Source of the DNA: Amphibalanus amphitrite
Lineage: Eukaryota > Arthropoda > Thecostraca > Balanomorpha > Balanidae
Direction of reading: 5' to 3'
DNA length: 64,000 nt
Assembly: GCF_019059575.1 (NCBI RefSeq)
Contig: NW_024883032.1
Location: 62,001-126,000, forward strand
Position 1 is the first letter of the stretch. Each line of letters opens with the position of its first letter. Below the pieces are notes generated by a model. That model did not search any database, was not told the origin of the DNA, and worked only from the letters and a program-made list of their open reading frames with translations. Below are positions 22,859-33,388 of the stretch, piece after piece. The position numbers and the translations under genes were made by a program.

Positions 22859-24928
22859 ATGGACGACACCGCTGACACATCAGATACTTTGTCGGAGGTG
22901 GCAGCTACAGCGGCCAGCAGCCCGGAGCCGGAAGTGGCAGCTACAACGGTAAGCAGCTCGGAGCTGGTGATGGCAGCTGCAGCGGTCAGCAGCCCGGAGC
23001 GGGAGCAGCCACCCGTCGCTCCGAGTCAACACATGCAACTGGAGGAGCTGTTTCCAGCTGACGCCTCTTCCGCCGAGAAGATAGAGTTGCTGGTCCGTAG
23101 CGAGACAATCTTCTCCGGCCGCTACAGTCCTGCGGAAGTGCGATGTTTTCTAGCCAGCTTGGGAGAGTGTGATCTGCGTGCTCTGCGCGGTAAGCTTCAC
23201 GGCGCCCTTACGTCAGGGATCCCAGCCACTGCTGGGCGTCCGCTGCGTAACCGCCAGGCGGGTAACGTCACCGCCCTGGCCGACGACTGCTGGGAGCTCG
23301 GTTACTCTGCAGCGCAGCGCCTTCTCACTCGCCGCGTCGATTCTGCCGTCTTGAAGCCCGGTGGCCGGCCTCCGCTGCCGCCGCCGGGTTCCGCCGCCGA
23401 ACCACCGCCAGGTCTGGTTAACGCAGCCACCGTGGAGGCTTCTCTGCGTTCTGTAATCGATTCGCAGTTACGAATGGACAGAGAGCTTGAGGACCTTCGT
23501 CGTCGTGCTGCCGCCGCCGATGCCCAGCGAGTCCATGTCCAGCGGCTTGAAGAGCAGCTGTACGACCTGCAGCGTGCGTGTGCTGATCGGGACGCCAGGA
23601 TTGACCAGCTGGAGGACCTACTGCGCGATATGCTGGACCACCAGTCATCGAACCGGTCAGAGACATATAACCATCTGGTTACCAATACACACGTAAAGCG
23701 GGCGAATCCGCCGGCCGCCCAGGTGAGCCAGGCGAGCCCGCCGGCCGCCCAGATGTCCCATGCGAGCCCGCCGGCCGCCCAGGTGAGCAGTCAGGCGAGC
23801 CCACCGGCCGCCCGGGTGAGCCAGGCGAGCCCGCCGGCCGCCCAGATGTCCCATGCGAGCCCGCCGGCCGCCCAGGTGAGCAGTCAGGCGAGCCCATCGG
23901 CCGCCCAGGTGACCCAGGCGAGCCCACCGGCCGCCCGGGCGACCCAGGCGAGCCCACTGACCGCCCAGGTGAGCCCACCGACCGCCCAGGTGAGCCCACC
24001 GGACGCCCAGGTGAGCCAGGCGAGCCCGCCGGCCGCCCAGGATATCGCCGCTGCCATTGACCTCGTTGCCCTCGGTAAAGCCATCGCAGACAGAATCCAC
24101 TGGCGAGCTGGCGACTCTGATTCTGAAAATGACGATGAATTGGGCGGGGACGAGCGCTTTGCCAGACGGGATTTTGGGGTTCTGCCAGCGACAGATACAC
24201 GACGGGCGCAGTACCCACCAGCACACCTTCCGCCTCCGCCAACAGTTACCCACGGCTCCACCGCGAGCCGGCAGCTGAACGCGCCAAGGTCGGATAATCA
24301 GCGCCCAGCTGAACTCGCCGCTGTGACGGGCGCTGGGGCGGCCTCTGACTTGGTCTTATCCCCAGGAGTGACCCAGCAGCCGGCAAAGAAAAAGTTCATT
24401 GTTTGGGGTTTTCGCCCCGACGCGTCTGATAGCTCCGTGCGTGGCCTAGTACAGTCGGTGGCTGGAGACGTATACAGTTTCCGCCGTCTGCCTGTAGACG
24501 GCCCGTCGGCTCCAGGAGCGGCCTTCATGTTCGAGACCGCCGAGTCTCGATCGGATGCCGTCATGAACTCTGCGCGATGGCCGACGGGACTCAGCGTGCG
24601 TCCTAAAGCCGATAACAACGGACGGCGACGAAGGAGATTTCGAGTCCCTGCCACTCCTGTCCAAGCCAGCCACTACACAGCCGCGACGCACCAGTCCAGT
24701 CATCCAGGTCCGCACCAACCCACCGAGCAGCCCGCCGCTAACCGCACTCAGTGGGACGCAGCGCCCACTACAGGCTACTCTCACGAGCACGGCGAGTGGA
24801 CCTATGCGCGTGGCCATGCCCGTACGCGGCATCGAAACGTTGGCAGCGCACCTGCCTCCTGGGACTCCAGAGACGACAACAGCTGGCCACGGCTCGGCGG
24901 CACGGTACCCCAGCCGCGGCGTCGCTAA
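22859..24928 (+). CDS. LINE ORF1 protein
   Basis: 689 codons from ATG. The N-terminus has three short repeats around EVAATAASSPEPEVAATT. A helical, coiled-coil-like part follows at about 200-265 (LRSVIDSQLRMDRELEDLRR, QRVHVQRLEEQLYDLQRACA). Residues about 280-400 are an array of ten-residue repeats of the type ASPPAAQVSQ. The C-terminal part (about 505-590) starts KKKFIVWGFRPDASDSSVRG and looks like an RNA-binding fold of the kind in LINE ORF1 proteins, then a basic RRRRRFR stretch. ORF1 proteins of LINEs coat the element RNA. It overlaps the start of ORF2 by about 125 bases in another frame. Confidence 0.8.
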   Translation: MDDTADTSDTLSEVAATAASSPEPEVAATTVSSSELVMAAAAVSSPEREQPPVAPSQHMQLEELFPADASSAEKIELLVRSETIFSGRYSPAEVRCFLASLGECDLRALRGKLHGALTSGIPATAGRPLRNRQAGNVTALADDCWELGYSAAQRLLTRRVDSAVLKPGGRPPLPPPGSAAEPPPGLVNAATVEASLRSVIDSQLRMDRELEDLRRRAAAADAQRVHVQRLEEQLYDLQRACADRDARIDQLEDLLRDMLDHQSSNRSETYNHLVTNTHVKRANPPAAQVSQASPPAAQMSHASPPAAQVSSQASPPAARVSQASPPAAQMSHASPPAAQVSSQASPSAAQVTQASPPAARATQASPLTAQVSPPTAQVSPPDAQVSQASPPAAQDIAAAIDLVALGKAIADRIHWRAGDSDSENDDELGGDERFARRDFGVLPATDTRRAQYPPAHLPPPPTVTHGSTASRQLNAPRSDNQRPAELAAVTGAGAASDLVLSPGVTQQPAKKKFIVWGFRPDASDSSVRGLVQSVAGDVYSFRRLPVDGPSAPGAAFMFETAESRSDAVMNSARWPTGLSVRPKADNNGRRRRRFRVPATPVQASHYTAATHQSSHPGPHQPTEQPAANRTQWDAAPTTGYSHEHGEWTYARGHARTRHRNVGSAPASWDSRDDNSWPRLGGTVPQPRRR
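23700..24044 (+). repeat. In-frame minisatellite inside LINE ORF1
   Basis: Units of about 30 bp (GCGAGCCCGCCGGCCGCCCA core) are repeated about a dozen times, encoding ASPPAAQ plus a variable VSQ/MSH/VSSQ. A higher-order block of three units is itself doubled (around 23727-23816 and 23820-23908). Unit lengths keep the frame open. Confidence 0.85.
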
Positions 24929-27900
24929 TCGCGAACTGCCCGAAAACGCGACCATCGCCATCGGTGCCTACAACTGCGAGGGTCTGCTGTCAGCGTTCAA
25001 ATATATCGATGAATATGTTCTGCCACTCTGCGATATATTAGTATTGTCAGAAAGCTGGCTGTCTCGAGCGGAGGAGGTTTACGCACCAAGAATTTTCACT
25101 TCTGCTGGACACAGTGAACTACTGGTGTTCCAGTCATTCGCAATGGAGGTGCCTCCCGGCGTGGGTGAGGGCAGAAGACGCGGAGGCCTTGCTCTCGTAT
25201 GTCGCCGCCGACCCGGACTGACCTTCAAATCCTGCAGCTGTGACGACCCCCGCCTGTGCGGTGTAACGGTGCTGATGGATGGACGCCCGGTGCTGACCGT
25301 CATTGGCTGCTACATGCCGTACTGGGACGGGCAAGCCGGTAACTCGGAGGAGTACGACAGTGTTATTGCCAAGCTGGACGCTCTAATCATGGCGCTGCGT
25401 CCCTCTGCTCCGGTGGTTGTAGCCGGTGACTTCAACTGTGCACTACCGCGTCTCCCAGCAACTTCACGTCCGCCTCTGTGGCAACGACTTCGAGGGTTCA
25501 CTCGGCACAGTGTCGCCATGCAGCAGCTGCTCGACCAGTACGAACTTGTGGCTGCAGAATTTCTATTCCCCCAGCAGGTGAATTTCACATACGCACGCGC
25601 CGACTGCAAGAGTCACATCGACCATATCGCTGTACCGTTTTCCCTGCTACCGCGCGTAGCTGGCTGCCAGATTCTGCCTCCACATCCAGAAAACCTCAGC
25701 CCGCACCAGCCGCTCGTCTGTCGGCTGTTGGTGGCAACTGCAGCTCCAACGGAGACGACGCACCGCGCCATCTCTCGGGCCACTCCTGTGCCTGATTCCG
25801 ATCTACTTTGCTGGGACCGCGTCGACAGATTAGAAGACTACAAGCATATTCTTACCGGCATGCTCGTGACTCAACTCCCTAGTTGTGGCACCTCGCTCGA
25901 TGCGCTGGACTCAACAATATCCCGCTGCCTGCTCGCCGCCGCTAGAGAGGCAGGCTGTGTTAAACAGCGGCGCCGGCCAAAACCATGGTGGACCCCTGCC
26001 ACAGCAGCTGCACGTGACCGAGTACGCTTCTGGCTCCATGTCTGGACCAGCTGTGGTCGACCTCTTCATTCGACGGTCTACTCCTGCTACCAGTCAGCTA
26101 GAAGAGAGTACCGGAAAGCTCGCCGCACAGCAGCCTTAGCCCCCGTGCAGCAAGAGGCCCGTCTGTTGCACCAACTCAAGCGCAATGGGAACACCAACGC
26201 CTTCTGGCGACGGGTTCAGCGCTCTCGGCGCGGCCCTCTCCCTCCTGGGGGTGGTCGCACTGCCAGCGAGTTCGGAAGACATTTCGAGGCGGTGCACGCG
26301 GACGAGCCCTCCCTGCTAGACTCTGAGCAGGCTCAGATTGCTGCTGCAGTCGAAGAAAGGGCGCGACGCTATTCCACTCTGGCCACCACTCGGACGGTCA
26401 CCGTGAGTCAAGTTGCCGACCTGTTGCGCCGCCTCCCTCTGCGCAAGGTACCGGGTGCGGACGGCGTGACGGCGGAACACCTCATCTATGGCTGTTCTCC
26501 TCCCCTGCTATCGGCACTGGCCCAGCTTCTATCGGCCTGTTTGTCTTCGTGCAATGTGCCGGCCACATTTGCAGAGAGCGTGGTAGTGCCTCTTCTGAAG
26601 AAATCCCAGCTTGATCCAAACAATCTGGACAACTACCGGCCTATTAGCCTGACATCGTGCACGTCGAAGCTGCTGGAGATGCTGTTGCTGGATGAACTTG
26701 AGGCCAGTTTCTGTCCGCACGACCTTCAGCTGGGATTCGTGAAACAGCGAGGCACCAGCGAAGCATCCATATTGGCCCTCGAGACCATTCAGTGGTGCCG
26801 ACAACGAGATCTGCCAGTTTACGCGGCAAACTTGGACGCCAGGAAGTGTTTTGATAAGATCTGGCATGACGGGCTATTCCACCGTCTGGCGCAACACCTT
26901 CGTCCGAACTCATGGCTGCTCATGCTTGCCTGGTACCGCCGACTTCAGGCTCACATTGCCTTTGACGGTGCCATATCCGACTCATTCAGGATCCGCCGGG
27001 GCACCAGGCAAGGTGCTATTCTCTCGCCTATCCTAGCCAACGCCTACCTACACCCGCTCGTAGCCGCCTTGGACGTAAGCGATCTCGGTGCTGACCTATA
27101 TGGTCACCACGTGCCAGCTGTCTGCTATGCCGATGATCTGCTACTCCTGTCCACCAATGCCAGAAACCTCAGCACTCTACTAGATGTGGTTGATGACTTT
27201 GCGAAGACCTGGAGGCTGGAGTTCGTCCACCCGGAGCCCGTCCGCACCAAAAGCCACTGCATGGTCTTCGGCGCCGAGCTTCTATCCGAAGTGCCAAGAT
27301 GGAGCCTGTCGGGCCAGCAGCTCTCCACCCGCCAGCAGTCCGAGCACCTCGGTGTCGTACTGGATGGGAGTTTATCTGCGGCGCCACACGTCCAGCACCG
27401 CGCGTCTCGAGCTCGTGCCAGCCTGTACGGTCTCGCGCCTGCTGGTATGCTGACGTCCGGCCTCTGCCCAGCCGACAAGTGCTTCTTGTGGAAGACTATC
27501 ATTCAACCGGCGCTCACATATGGCTGCGTGGCCGCCCCGCTCAATGCAAGGGACATGACGATCCTCTGTTCCGCTCAAGCGACTTCCATCAAGGTGGTTC
27601 TTGGCCTGCCTCGCTCCGCCCACCATTCGGCGCTTCTCGCTGCTGCCGACATCCAACCAGCACATGAACTGCTGCGGGCAGCGTGTTTCCGCACTTTGAA
27701 AGATGCGATGCGCTCAGAGCACCGGCTGCAGCAGGCGCTGCTGTCAGGAATCACCAAGCTGGCTATGTGCCCGACTGAGCTAGTGGGCTCATTACTGATA
27801 CAGCTTCATGAGATGTGTGACTGCAACCTTTCTGCACTCCTCGGGGTGGCAGCAGGGCGGCCGTGCAGCGACCGTATCTACCCCCAACGGGCTCCCGATG

Positions 27901-27992
27901 GCCTAGCTGACTCGCTTGCCTTCCTGATGAGTCGCCGGGACCAAGTATCTCGCCGCCTGCTCCGGCTATTGACATGCCCGGAGCGGGAGTGA
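24804..27992 (+). CDS. LINE ORF2: APE endonuclease and reverse transcriptase
   Basis: 1,062 codons from the first ATG; the conserved part starts at about residue 50. Endonuclease motifs: AYNCEGL (about 56), LSESWL (about 80), VVAGDFNC (about 205) and SHIDHIAV (about 270), together the APE-like nuclease that nicks the target. RT: SVVVPLLKKSQLDPNNLDNY, RPISLTSC, then NLDARKCFDKIWHDGL with the first catalytic Asp, RRGTRQGAILSPILAN and CYADDLLLL with the catalytic YADD. A C-terminal domain of about 250 residues follows. No missing catalytic residue was noticed. The protein would carry out target-primed reverse transcription. Confidence 0.9.
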   Translation: MRVAMPVRGIETLAAHLPPGTPETTTAGHGSAARYPSRGVANRELPENATIAIGAYNCEGLLSAFKYIDEYVLPLCDILVLSESWLSRAEEVYAPRIFTSAGHSELLVFQSFAMEVPPGVGEGRRRGGLALVCRRRPGLTFKSCSCDDPRLCGVTVLMDGRPVLTVIGCYMPYWDGQAGNSEEYDSVIAKLDALIMALRPSAPVVVAGDFNCALPRLPATSRPPLWQRLRGFTRHSVAMQQLLDQYELVAAEFLFPQQVNFTYARADCKSHIDHIAVPFSLLPRVAGCQILPPHPENLSPHQPLVCRLLVATAAPTETTHRAISRATPVPDSDLLCWDRVDRLEDYKHILTGMLVTQLPSCGTSLDALDSTISRCLLAAAREAGCVKQRRRPKPWWTPATAAARDRVRFWLHVWTSCGRPLHSTVYSCYQSARREYRKARRTAALAPVQQEARLLHQLKRNGNTNAFWRRVQRSRRGPLPPGGGRTASEFGRHFEAVHADEPSLLDSEQAQIAAAVEERARRYSTLATTRTVTVSQVADLLRRLPLRKVPGADGVTAEHLIYGCSPPLLSALAQLLSACLSSCNVPATFAESVVVPLLKKSQLDPNNLDNYRPISLTSCTSKLLEMLLLDELEASFCPHDLQLGFVKQRGTSEASILALETIQWCRQRDLPVYAANLDARKCFDKIWHDGLFHRLAQHLRPNSWLLMLAWYRRLQAHIAFDGAISDSFRIRRGTRQGAILSPILANAYLHPLVAALDVSDLGADLYGHHVPAVCYADDLLLLSTNARNLSTLLDVVDDFAKTWRLEFVHPEPVRTKSHCMVFGAELLSEVPRWSLSGQQLSTRQQSEHLGVVLDGSLSAAPHVQHRASRARASLYGLAPAGMLTSGLCPADKCFLWKTIIQPALTYGCVAAPLNARDMTILCSAQATSIKVVLGLPRSAHHSALLAAADIQPAHELLRAACFRTLKDAMRSEHRLQQALLSGITKLAMCPTELVGSLLIQLHEMCDCNLSALLGVAAGRPCSDRIYPQRAPDGLADSLAFLMSRRDQVSRRLLRLLTCPERE

Positions 27993-28133
27993 GTGTCGCC
28001 TGCGACATCAATGTGTGGCCCCTGCTCACCCACTGTCATGCTTTGTGTGATGTTTTGTGTGTGCCTTTTTTTTCTTACTTTCTTGCCAACTTTGGTGCCT
28101 AATAAACTATGATGATGATGATGATTCCCTTTA

Positions 28134-28827
28134 TTACGGAGCGAGCGAAGCGAGCGTAGTCTTTCCTTAGATTAACGGAAATTTCTGAGTATGAGCGGCC
28201 GGCCGGCCGGCCGGCCGGCCGTGGTCACGCTTTTGCGAGGCTTATATCTCAGCAACCACTTGACCGATTTACACGCGGTAATTTTTGTAGGGTAGCTTCA
28301 TTCCTTCTACCAAGTATTGGACTATTCCCGATGCATGTGGGTGACCCCTTATGCACGTGCCACGTGCAAAACGAAGAGGTGTCACTTTTGTAATTGTTGC
28401 AATATCTCGGTAACTACTTGGCCGATTGCGCTGAAAGTTGGCATGTAAGTAGGCGCCCATTAGGCACTGCATATCCATGTGCCAGAGTTGGGGTGCTGCT
28501 GCACGTGCGCACGTGCAGGGGTCGATTCCAGATCTCGAGAACGGCTGGACCGATGGCGCTCAAATTTGGCACATGGTTAGGGACCGGTTAGTAGGGTGCC
28601 GTGCAAAAGTCAGTTGGGACCCATTTTGCACGTGCGCACGTGCAGGGTGCCGCTTCCAGATCTCGAGAACGGCTGGGCCGATTGTGCTCAAATTTGGCAC
28701 ATCGCTAGAGACCGATTAGTAGGGTGCCGTGCACAAGTCAGCTGGAGGTACCCCCTCGAAATTTCGCACGTGCAAGGCCCACCCTCTCGCTCGCTCCGTT
28801 AGTCGCCTCAAAAGGCGTTATACTGGT
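28134..28827 (+). mobile_element. Helentron/HINE-like non-autonomous repeat, copy 1
   Basis: It starts TTACGGAGCGAGCGAAGCGA and carries the inverted word TCGCTCGCTCCGT 40 bases before its end. (GGCC)7 lies at 28198. Two tandem units of about 125 bp follow, each with GCACGTGCGCACGTGCAGGG and CAGATCTCGAGAACGGCTGG. The end is a small hairpin (GTCGCCTCAAAAGGCGTTAT) then ACTGG and T. Subterminal inverted repeats, a 5' microsatellite, tandem core and 3' hairpin are the HINE/DINE-1 plan; the assignment is inferred. It sits 7 bp after the LINE tail. Confidence 0.65.
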
Positions 28828-29119
28828 ACAGATACAGTTTAGACCTGGTTATGGCAAGCACTTTCGAGAAAAGATATGATTAAAGTCCAAGACAAAGGTC
28901 GAGAGAAACAACACCAACATAAAACACCGACTGTCACTATGTAGCACTAATACCTACTGTCAAATTCATAAAAATATATACATGAGTCGATCAGAAATTC
29001 ACTGTAGATTTCGAAAATCAATGGTGTCAAATGCCACTCAAATACCCCCATTCGCATGTACGAAGCAATAAAACACTGACCTTCAATTCCGCGTGCCATT
29101 CTCCATAGGCCACTGTGCA
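28828..29119. other. AT-rich DNA between repeats
   Basis: No supported feature. Confidence 0.4.
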
Positions 29120-30064
29120 TTAACCCTCGCCCATGTAGGGGGGGGGGGTTGGTGCAACCCCCCCTGAGGTTTTTCGGAAATAGTGCAAAAACGGCGGCGC
29201 GCAGCGCCGCCAAATTTTGGGTACCTTATGGGGCAAACCTTGCACATCTTTTGATAAAAAAATTTGACCGGGTCATGTCAGGTCACGGAGTTATGACGTC
29301 ACAAAGGGAACAGCCTCCGGCCGGATTTTCACAAACTGAGTGCCAACGCCCGAGGTTTCCTGCCGGTGGTACGGACATCGGTTGATGGATCGTGATGAAA
29401 CTTCCCATGCATGTTGGGGCAAGTATTGGCTATCATATGGTATAAGAAACTTGACCGGGTCAGGTCAGGTCACGGAGCTATGACGTCACAAGAGGAACAG
29501 CGTCCGGTACTATTTTTGAAAAGCGCCCGAACCACTATTTTGCTAATTCTTGTCACCTCAATGGGAATATGCAGCAATATTAGCTTCTATAGGAAGCAAA
29601 TGGACCTTCCAAATCTAAAAATACAATCAGATTTCAAAAATTTAAATTTTGATTTTTCGAATTTCTGCCGCCGACTGTGACCTTGCCGACTTCCGGCGCT
29701 CCCAACGCGCCATTTTTAGAGCTAGGGAAACGAAATACATACCAAACGATAGAGAATTGATCAAGGAACACGATAGTGAAGGTTTCAAGTCGATATCTCC
29801 CACCGTTTTGCCGCAATCGCCGCGGAAAGTTGAAAAAGTCTATTTTTCCGAAAATTTGACCTTTGACCGGTCAAAAGTAGGTCAAATGTTGACCTAGGAC
29901 CAAAAAATATACCACCAATCGCGAGATCTCGGCGAGAGCAATCCGTTGGTCTTTTCCGCTAAGCTCTACGACGCTCCGTTTTCAAACGCCAAGGGGGGGG
30001 GTCGCACCAACCCCCCCCTTGCATGGGCGAAGGTGGCAGATCGCCGTTTACGGGCGAGGGTTAA
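29120..30064. mobile_element. TTAA-flanked non-autonomous element (copy 2)
   Basis: TTAACCCTCGCCCATGTAGG opens it and GTTTACGGGCGAGGGTTAA closes it. A G-run/C-run stem-loop with tip TTG/CAA lies at 29136-29161. A second, imperfect one is at about 29991-30018. The interior has two related blocks of about 220 bp (29215-29320 and 29405-29520), each with GACCGGGTCA.GTCAGGTCAC and ATGACGTCAC. No transposase frame. Confidence 0.85.
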
Positions 30065-30375
30065 ATAACGCGTTCACTGATAGCAAAAAAAAGAGACCCA
30101 CATATGACGCGTTTGCTACCAGTCAATCAGCGCTCGAGTTACCGAGCGCTGATTGGTGGAGAGGGCCGTCGTCAGCAGCTAATTACACGCTGTTTTCCTT
30201 GAACATGTGCGTGAGCGCTGATGCTGCTCACGGGCTGTTGCCATTTTTCGTAATGCTGAAGGCACGGGAGCGAACCCCCCTGGGCGATACTATGTTTTTG
30301 CCCCCACAAAATTTGGCTGATGTATGGGAACAGAAGACCGGTGCAACATTCATATTATAGGCGGTTATAATAGTA

Positions 30376-30570
30376 CGCCTGTTTTTGACGGTCCTCGTAT
30401 CAAGTGCGTCAGCAGAACGTTCGTTCTCGGACCGTCTGTCGCATATCTCCTACTCCCACTCATTCTCCTATTCATTTTCATTCACCAGAAGGCTGCCCTC
30501 GAGCTTGATCTCGAGGAGGTTGAGAAGCAGTTTATCAAAAGTCGGCCAGAGAAGAGATCACCCTCTTTTG
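30376..30570 (+). pseudogene. Remnant of a hAT transposase dimerisation domain
   Basis: The frame reads LFLTVLVSSASAERSFS, very close to the hAT C-terminal signature P.SSASAERSFS. Further on, in another frame, LELDLEEVEKQF resembles the last helix of the same domain. The rest of the transposase was not found, and the change of frame shows it is decayed. Short and without recognisable ends. Confidence 0.55.
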
Positions 30571-30850
30571 GGAACCCTTAGACTGAGACAGAGCTCAGAG
30601 AGGTATGACAAAAATGTGATAGGTATGTAGGTATATCCCGGGTTCCCTGGAATTGCATGTGGGTCGCCCTAATGGAGCTTATTCTCGTACCTACATCAAT
30701 CGTATGTGAGAGAATCGCACATATACACGTACTACGGGGAAAAGGAGAAATGGGTACTGACTATAGTTTTGAGGAACACACCATTTTACATCTCAACGAA
30801 CAGCATAACGTTTTCACAGGTTTGTGTCTCGCAATCTAGTTTTATAGTTT

Positions 30851-32043
30851 TATTTCGGCCGGGCCCGGGGGTAATCCTAACTACCGCAGCCCGGGGGTAG
30901 CCCTCCCCCTCTTTAACTCCGTTAATAAAGCAGCTACGGTAACAAGAATGGTACCAAACGAAAAGTATCTATGAGAAGATTCTAAAGCACCTAAACTTTT
31001 TGACCTCAGGTCAGTTTTCAAGGTCAGAATTCAAGGTCAAAGGCAAAAACCGGCATTTTTGTAGTGGTCTCAAAGTACGTGTTCCAGAGGACGGCATGGT
31101 GCATAAAATCGGCTAAAAGGTATGTTGAACAAAAGAAGAGAATCCGTGGATTCCGATGATGTGCATAACATTCAAATTCAAGGTCACGATCAAGCTCAAA
31201 ATTGACCACAAACTTTGCACTTTTTCTTATATCTTGTATACTAAATTCCGAGATGTTTTGATATGTTTTCAAGCTTAGCGGACCCCTATTTGTGCTTTAG
31301 CTTACGATACAAGGCTGCTACAAGGTCAAAGTCACAAGAGAGTATCCTTGCTAGAGGCTATTTCACTATTCAAGTCAGGCATACCTAATAATTAAGACAT
31401 GTTTTGCCATACTGAGGCTCTAAATGAATGCTTACAGCAAAATGGATGCCAGAGGCCCAGAATCGTGATCAGCGGCTACGAAATCATCACAAATGACCTT
31501 CCATGTGTAAAAAATCAACCAAATGTCATTCGAGGTCACATGAGGTCAACATAAAACTTAACCTTTTCCAAACAATATGTATGTCATACGACGCGTCTCG
31601 ACAAGAGTAATGCGAATGTATGTACCACTGCCGTAGCTCCAGGTCCATTTTTGTTGAAGTTATTTGCGAAAAAAAAGAAACTAAAGCCCCAGCTCGGGGA
31701 CGTTGTCCTGACCTCTGACCTCAGGTCACCAAAGTTACTTAAGTATTTTTTTCTAGGTCAAATGCTACGCAACCGTGCTCGTCATTTGTCTTTATCTCTA
31801 AAACTCAATTTTTGGCAGCTGGTTGAAGTTAACGTCTGTGACGCCGAAGTTTGCCGTGCAGGAGTCTAGAAAAATCGTCCCTGAGACGTTGTCAAGGAGG
31901 CTAGGTCCAAATTTTTTGCTTCCAAAGATGTCAAATTAATGGGGGATAAGGTACAGCAAGTTTCGTTTTTCTATCCCTAAGCGTTCGTGAGGTATCGCAA
32001 ATATTCGCCAGGGGGAGGCGAAAAACGCCCCCGCGAGGGTTAA
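30851..32043. mobile_element. TTAA-type element, CGGGCCCGGGG subfamily (copy 3)
   Basis: Co-linear along its length with 41174-42380: CGGCCGGGCCCGGGGG at the left, many AGGTCA words, GAGAGTATCCTTGCTAGAGG, AGGTCACATGAGGTCAACAT, then CGCGAGGGTTAA at the right. The left TTAA has decayed to TTAT. A stem-loop GGCG/CGCC with an A5 loop lies at 32017-32029. Confidence 0.8.
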
Positions 32044-33283
32044 TGGTTAAACTCAATACGCCTATGCATGAAACCTGAAACCAAAATAATTTTGAATGAC
32101 AGCATCTAGGGACAAGGTGCTCATGGATTTTGCAGATCGGCGTTATCAGACAACAGTCGGGTCAGTCTCAAGCTTGCCCCCACTGGCGAAAATTCGTGGC
32201 GCCGCCACTGATCGAAAGAACGGTTTAAGGATGAATACCAGTGACGATATTTCGACTTTTGTGCTATTGCACTTAGTGGCCGGCATTACCCCTCGCTTTT
32301 TTGCACCTCCATTTTTCACCACATTTTTGCGTAGGCTCTGAATCTGTCATCAGTGATCTGAGATACTAAAACTGGGTGCTAGCTGAAAGCCTATTCCTTT
32401 GGCTATAACCACAGTCAAAATCACAATAAAATAGCTTCAAATAGCTAAGCTATTGAGCAAAATGCTTATGGTGTCGCCATTGCCCCACTCTCCCCTATTA
32501 AACGGCACGTAGTGCGTCAGGAATCTAACCAACCGCTAAAAGTGTGAGGGTCAATCTTTCCCACTAACACATGGAATCCATTAACCAACAGCTACCTGCC
32601 TGAAAACAGCTCACTATCCTAAAAAGCTACCTGCCTGAAAATGACTTAAGAAACAGGCCACAGGTCAATAGTAGGTAATGAAGGCTAGGGACCAGGGTCA
32701 TTTCAGGAAATGTGCAGCCAATTGATAATCACAAGAATACTAAAAGTTTTGCCACGCTGGGCCACTTTTTACGTGAGTTATTTACGAAAACCCTAGGGGT
32801 GGGTCTATCTAACGGCTAACCCCTCAATAAGTGTGAGGGCTTATTGCTTCCAGTCCCAAACACCGGGGAATAAAAACTTTTCCCGTGCTCCGCCGCGTTC
32901 TCATTTGACCGTAGCAAGATTTCCTCTTCAAGAATGAACCCGTCTCCCGAATAAAATAGTCCTTCTCCGTGTAGAAGCGTGAGCGTTTGACTGATTGAGA
33001 GGGCGACCTTCCGGGACGCTTCCTTCTCAAAGGAATTCATCAATGGCCATGCCCCGTTCGGGCTTCAGTCGGTGTTCGATTATAAAAACTGCATTGTCTG
33101 ACCTCATTCCGTGGCTCATCTTAGGCAACATGCGGATGTGAAATGTTCTTTGTAGATAAAAAACAACGGTAGGTATAAGAAAACTAAAATTAGTAACGTG
33201 GTGATCGTGGAGATAGTCTGGAATCTGGATTGTTTGTGTGGTACGCTTTTAGTGAAATTTCCTCATTTTTCTACATTATTGGT
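32044..33283. other. Unassigned DNA
   Basis: No gene is recognised. A minus-strand frame at 32816-33043 (LLHGEGLFYSGDGF) has no family I know. The words AACGGCTAACCCCTCAATAA at 32811 and AACCAACCGCTAAAAGTGTG at 32528 are weak mutual relatives. Confidence 0.35.
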
Positions 33284-33388
33284 TTAACTGTGTGCCCCCC
33301 CCCCCCCCCAGTGACGCGATTTCAGCTCCACTGGGGGGGGGGGGGCAGCGGCATCACTGGGGGGGGGGGGGCGGCCCCCCCCAGTTAA
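33284..33388. mobile_element. Very short TTAA-bounded G/C-run element
   Basis: A 105-bp unit starting TTAACTG and ending CAGTTAA. It consists mostly of C and G runs separated by AGTGACGCGATTTCAGCTCC and CAGCGGCATCACTG. Its size is unusual. It may be a heavily deleted relative of the TTAA elements in this window. Confidence 0.45.

Larger units (their letters stand above)
22859..28126 (+). mobile_element. Non-LTR retrotransposon (APE-type LINE), both ORFs open
   Basis: Two long overlapping frames (ORF1 689 and ORF2 1,062 codons), then a short 3' UTR with AATAAA at about 28101 and a tail of ATG repeats. APE endonuclease plus RT and the microsatellite tail place it among the CR1/Jockey-related LINEs. 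The RT region looks closest to what I know of Daphne/Crack-type elements, but that is tentative. The true 5' end lies somewhere upstream of 22859. With both frames uninterrupted it is probably young. Confidence 0.88.

Noticed and set aside
23302-24261. Long minus-strand frames opposite LINE ORF1 with GSPGRPVGSPG repeats
   Set aside because: They come from reading the ORF1 minisatellite backwards.
28394-28802. Frames in the Helentron-like copies that repeat peptides such as ISRTAGPIVLKFGT
   Set aside because: They recur because the DNA repeat recurs. They are short, start arbitrarily and appear in different frames of the same units, so they are not treated as proteins.
33299-33378. G and C runs as sequencing errors only
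   Set aside because: Run lengths may well be inexact, but similar runs occur at consistent places in many separate elements, so the feature itself is accepted as real.
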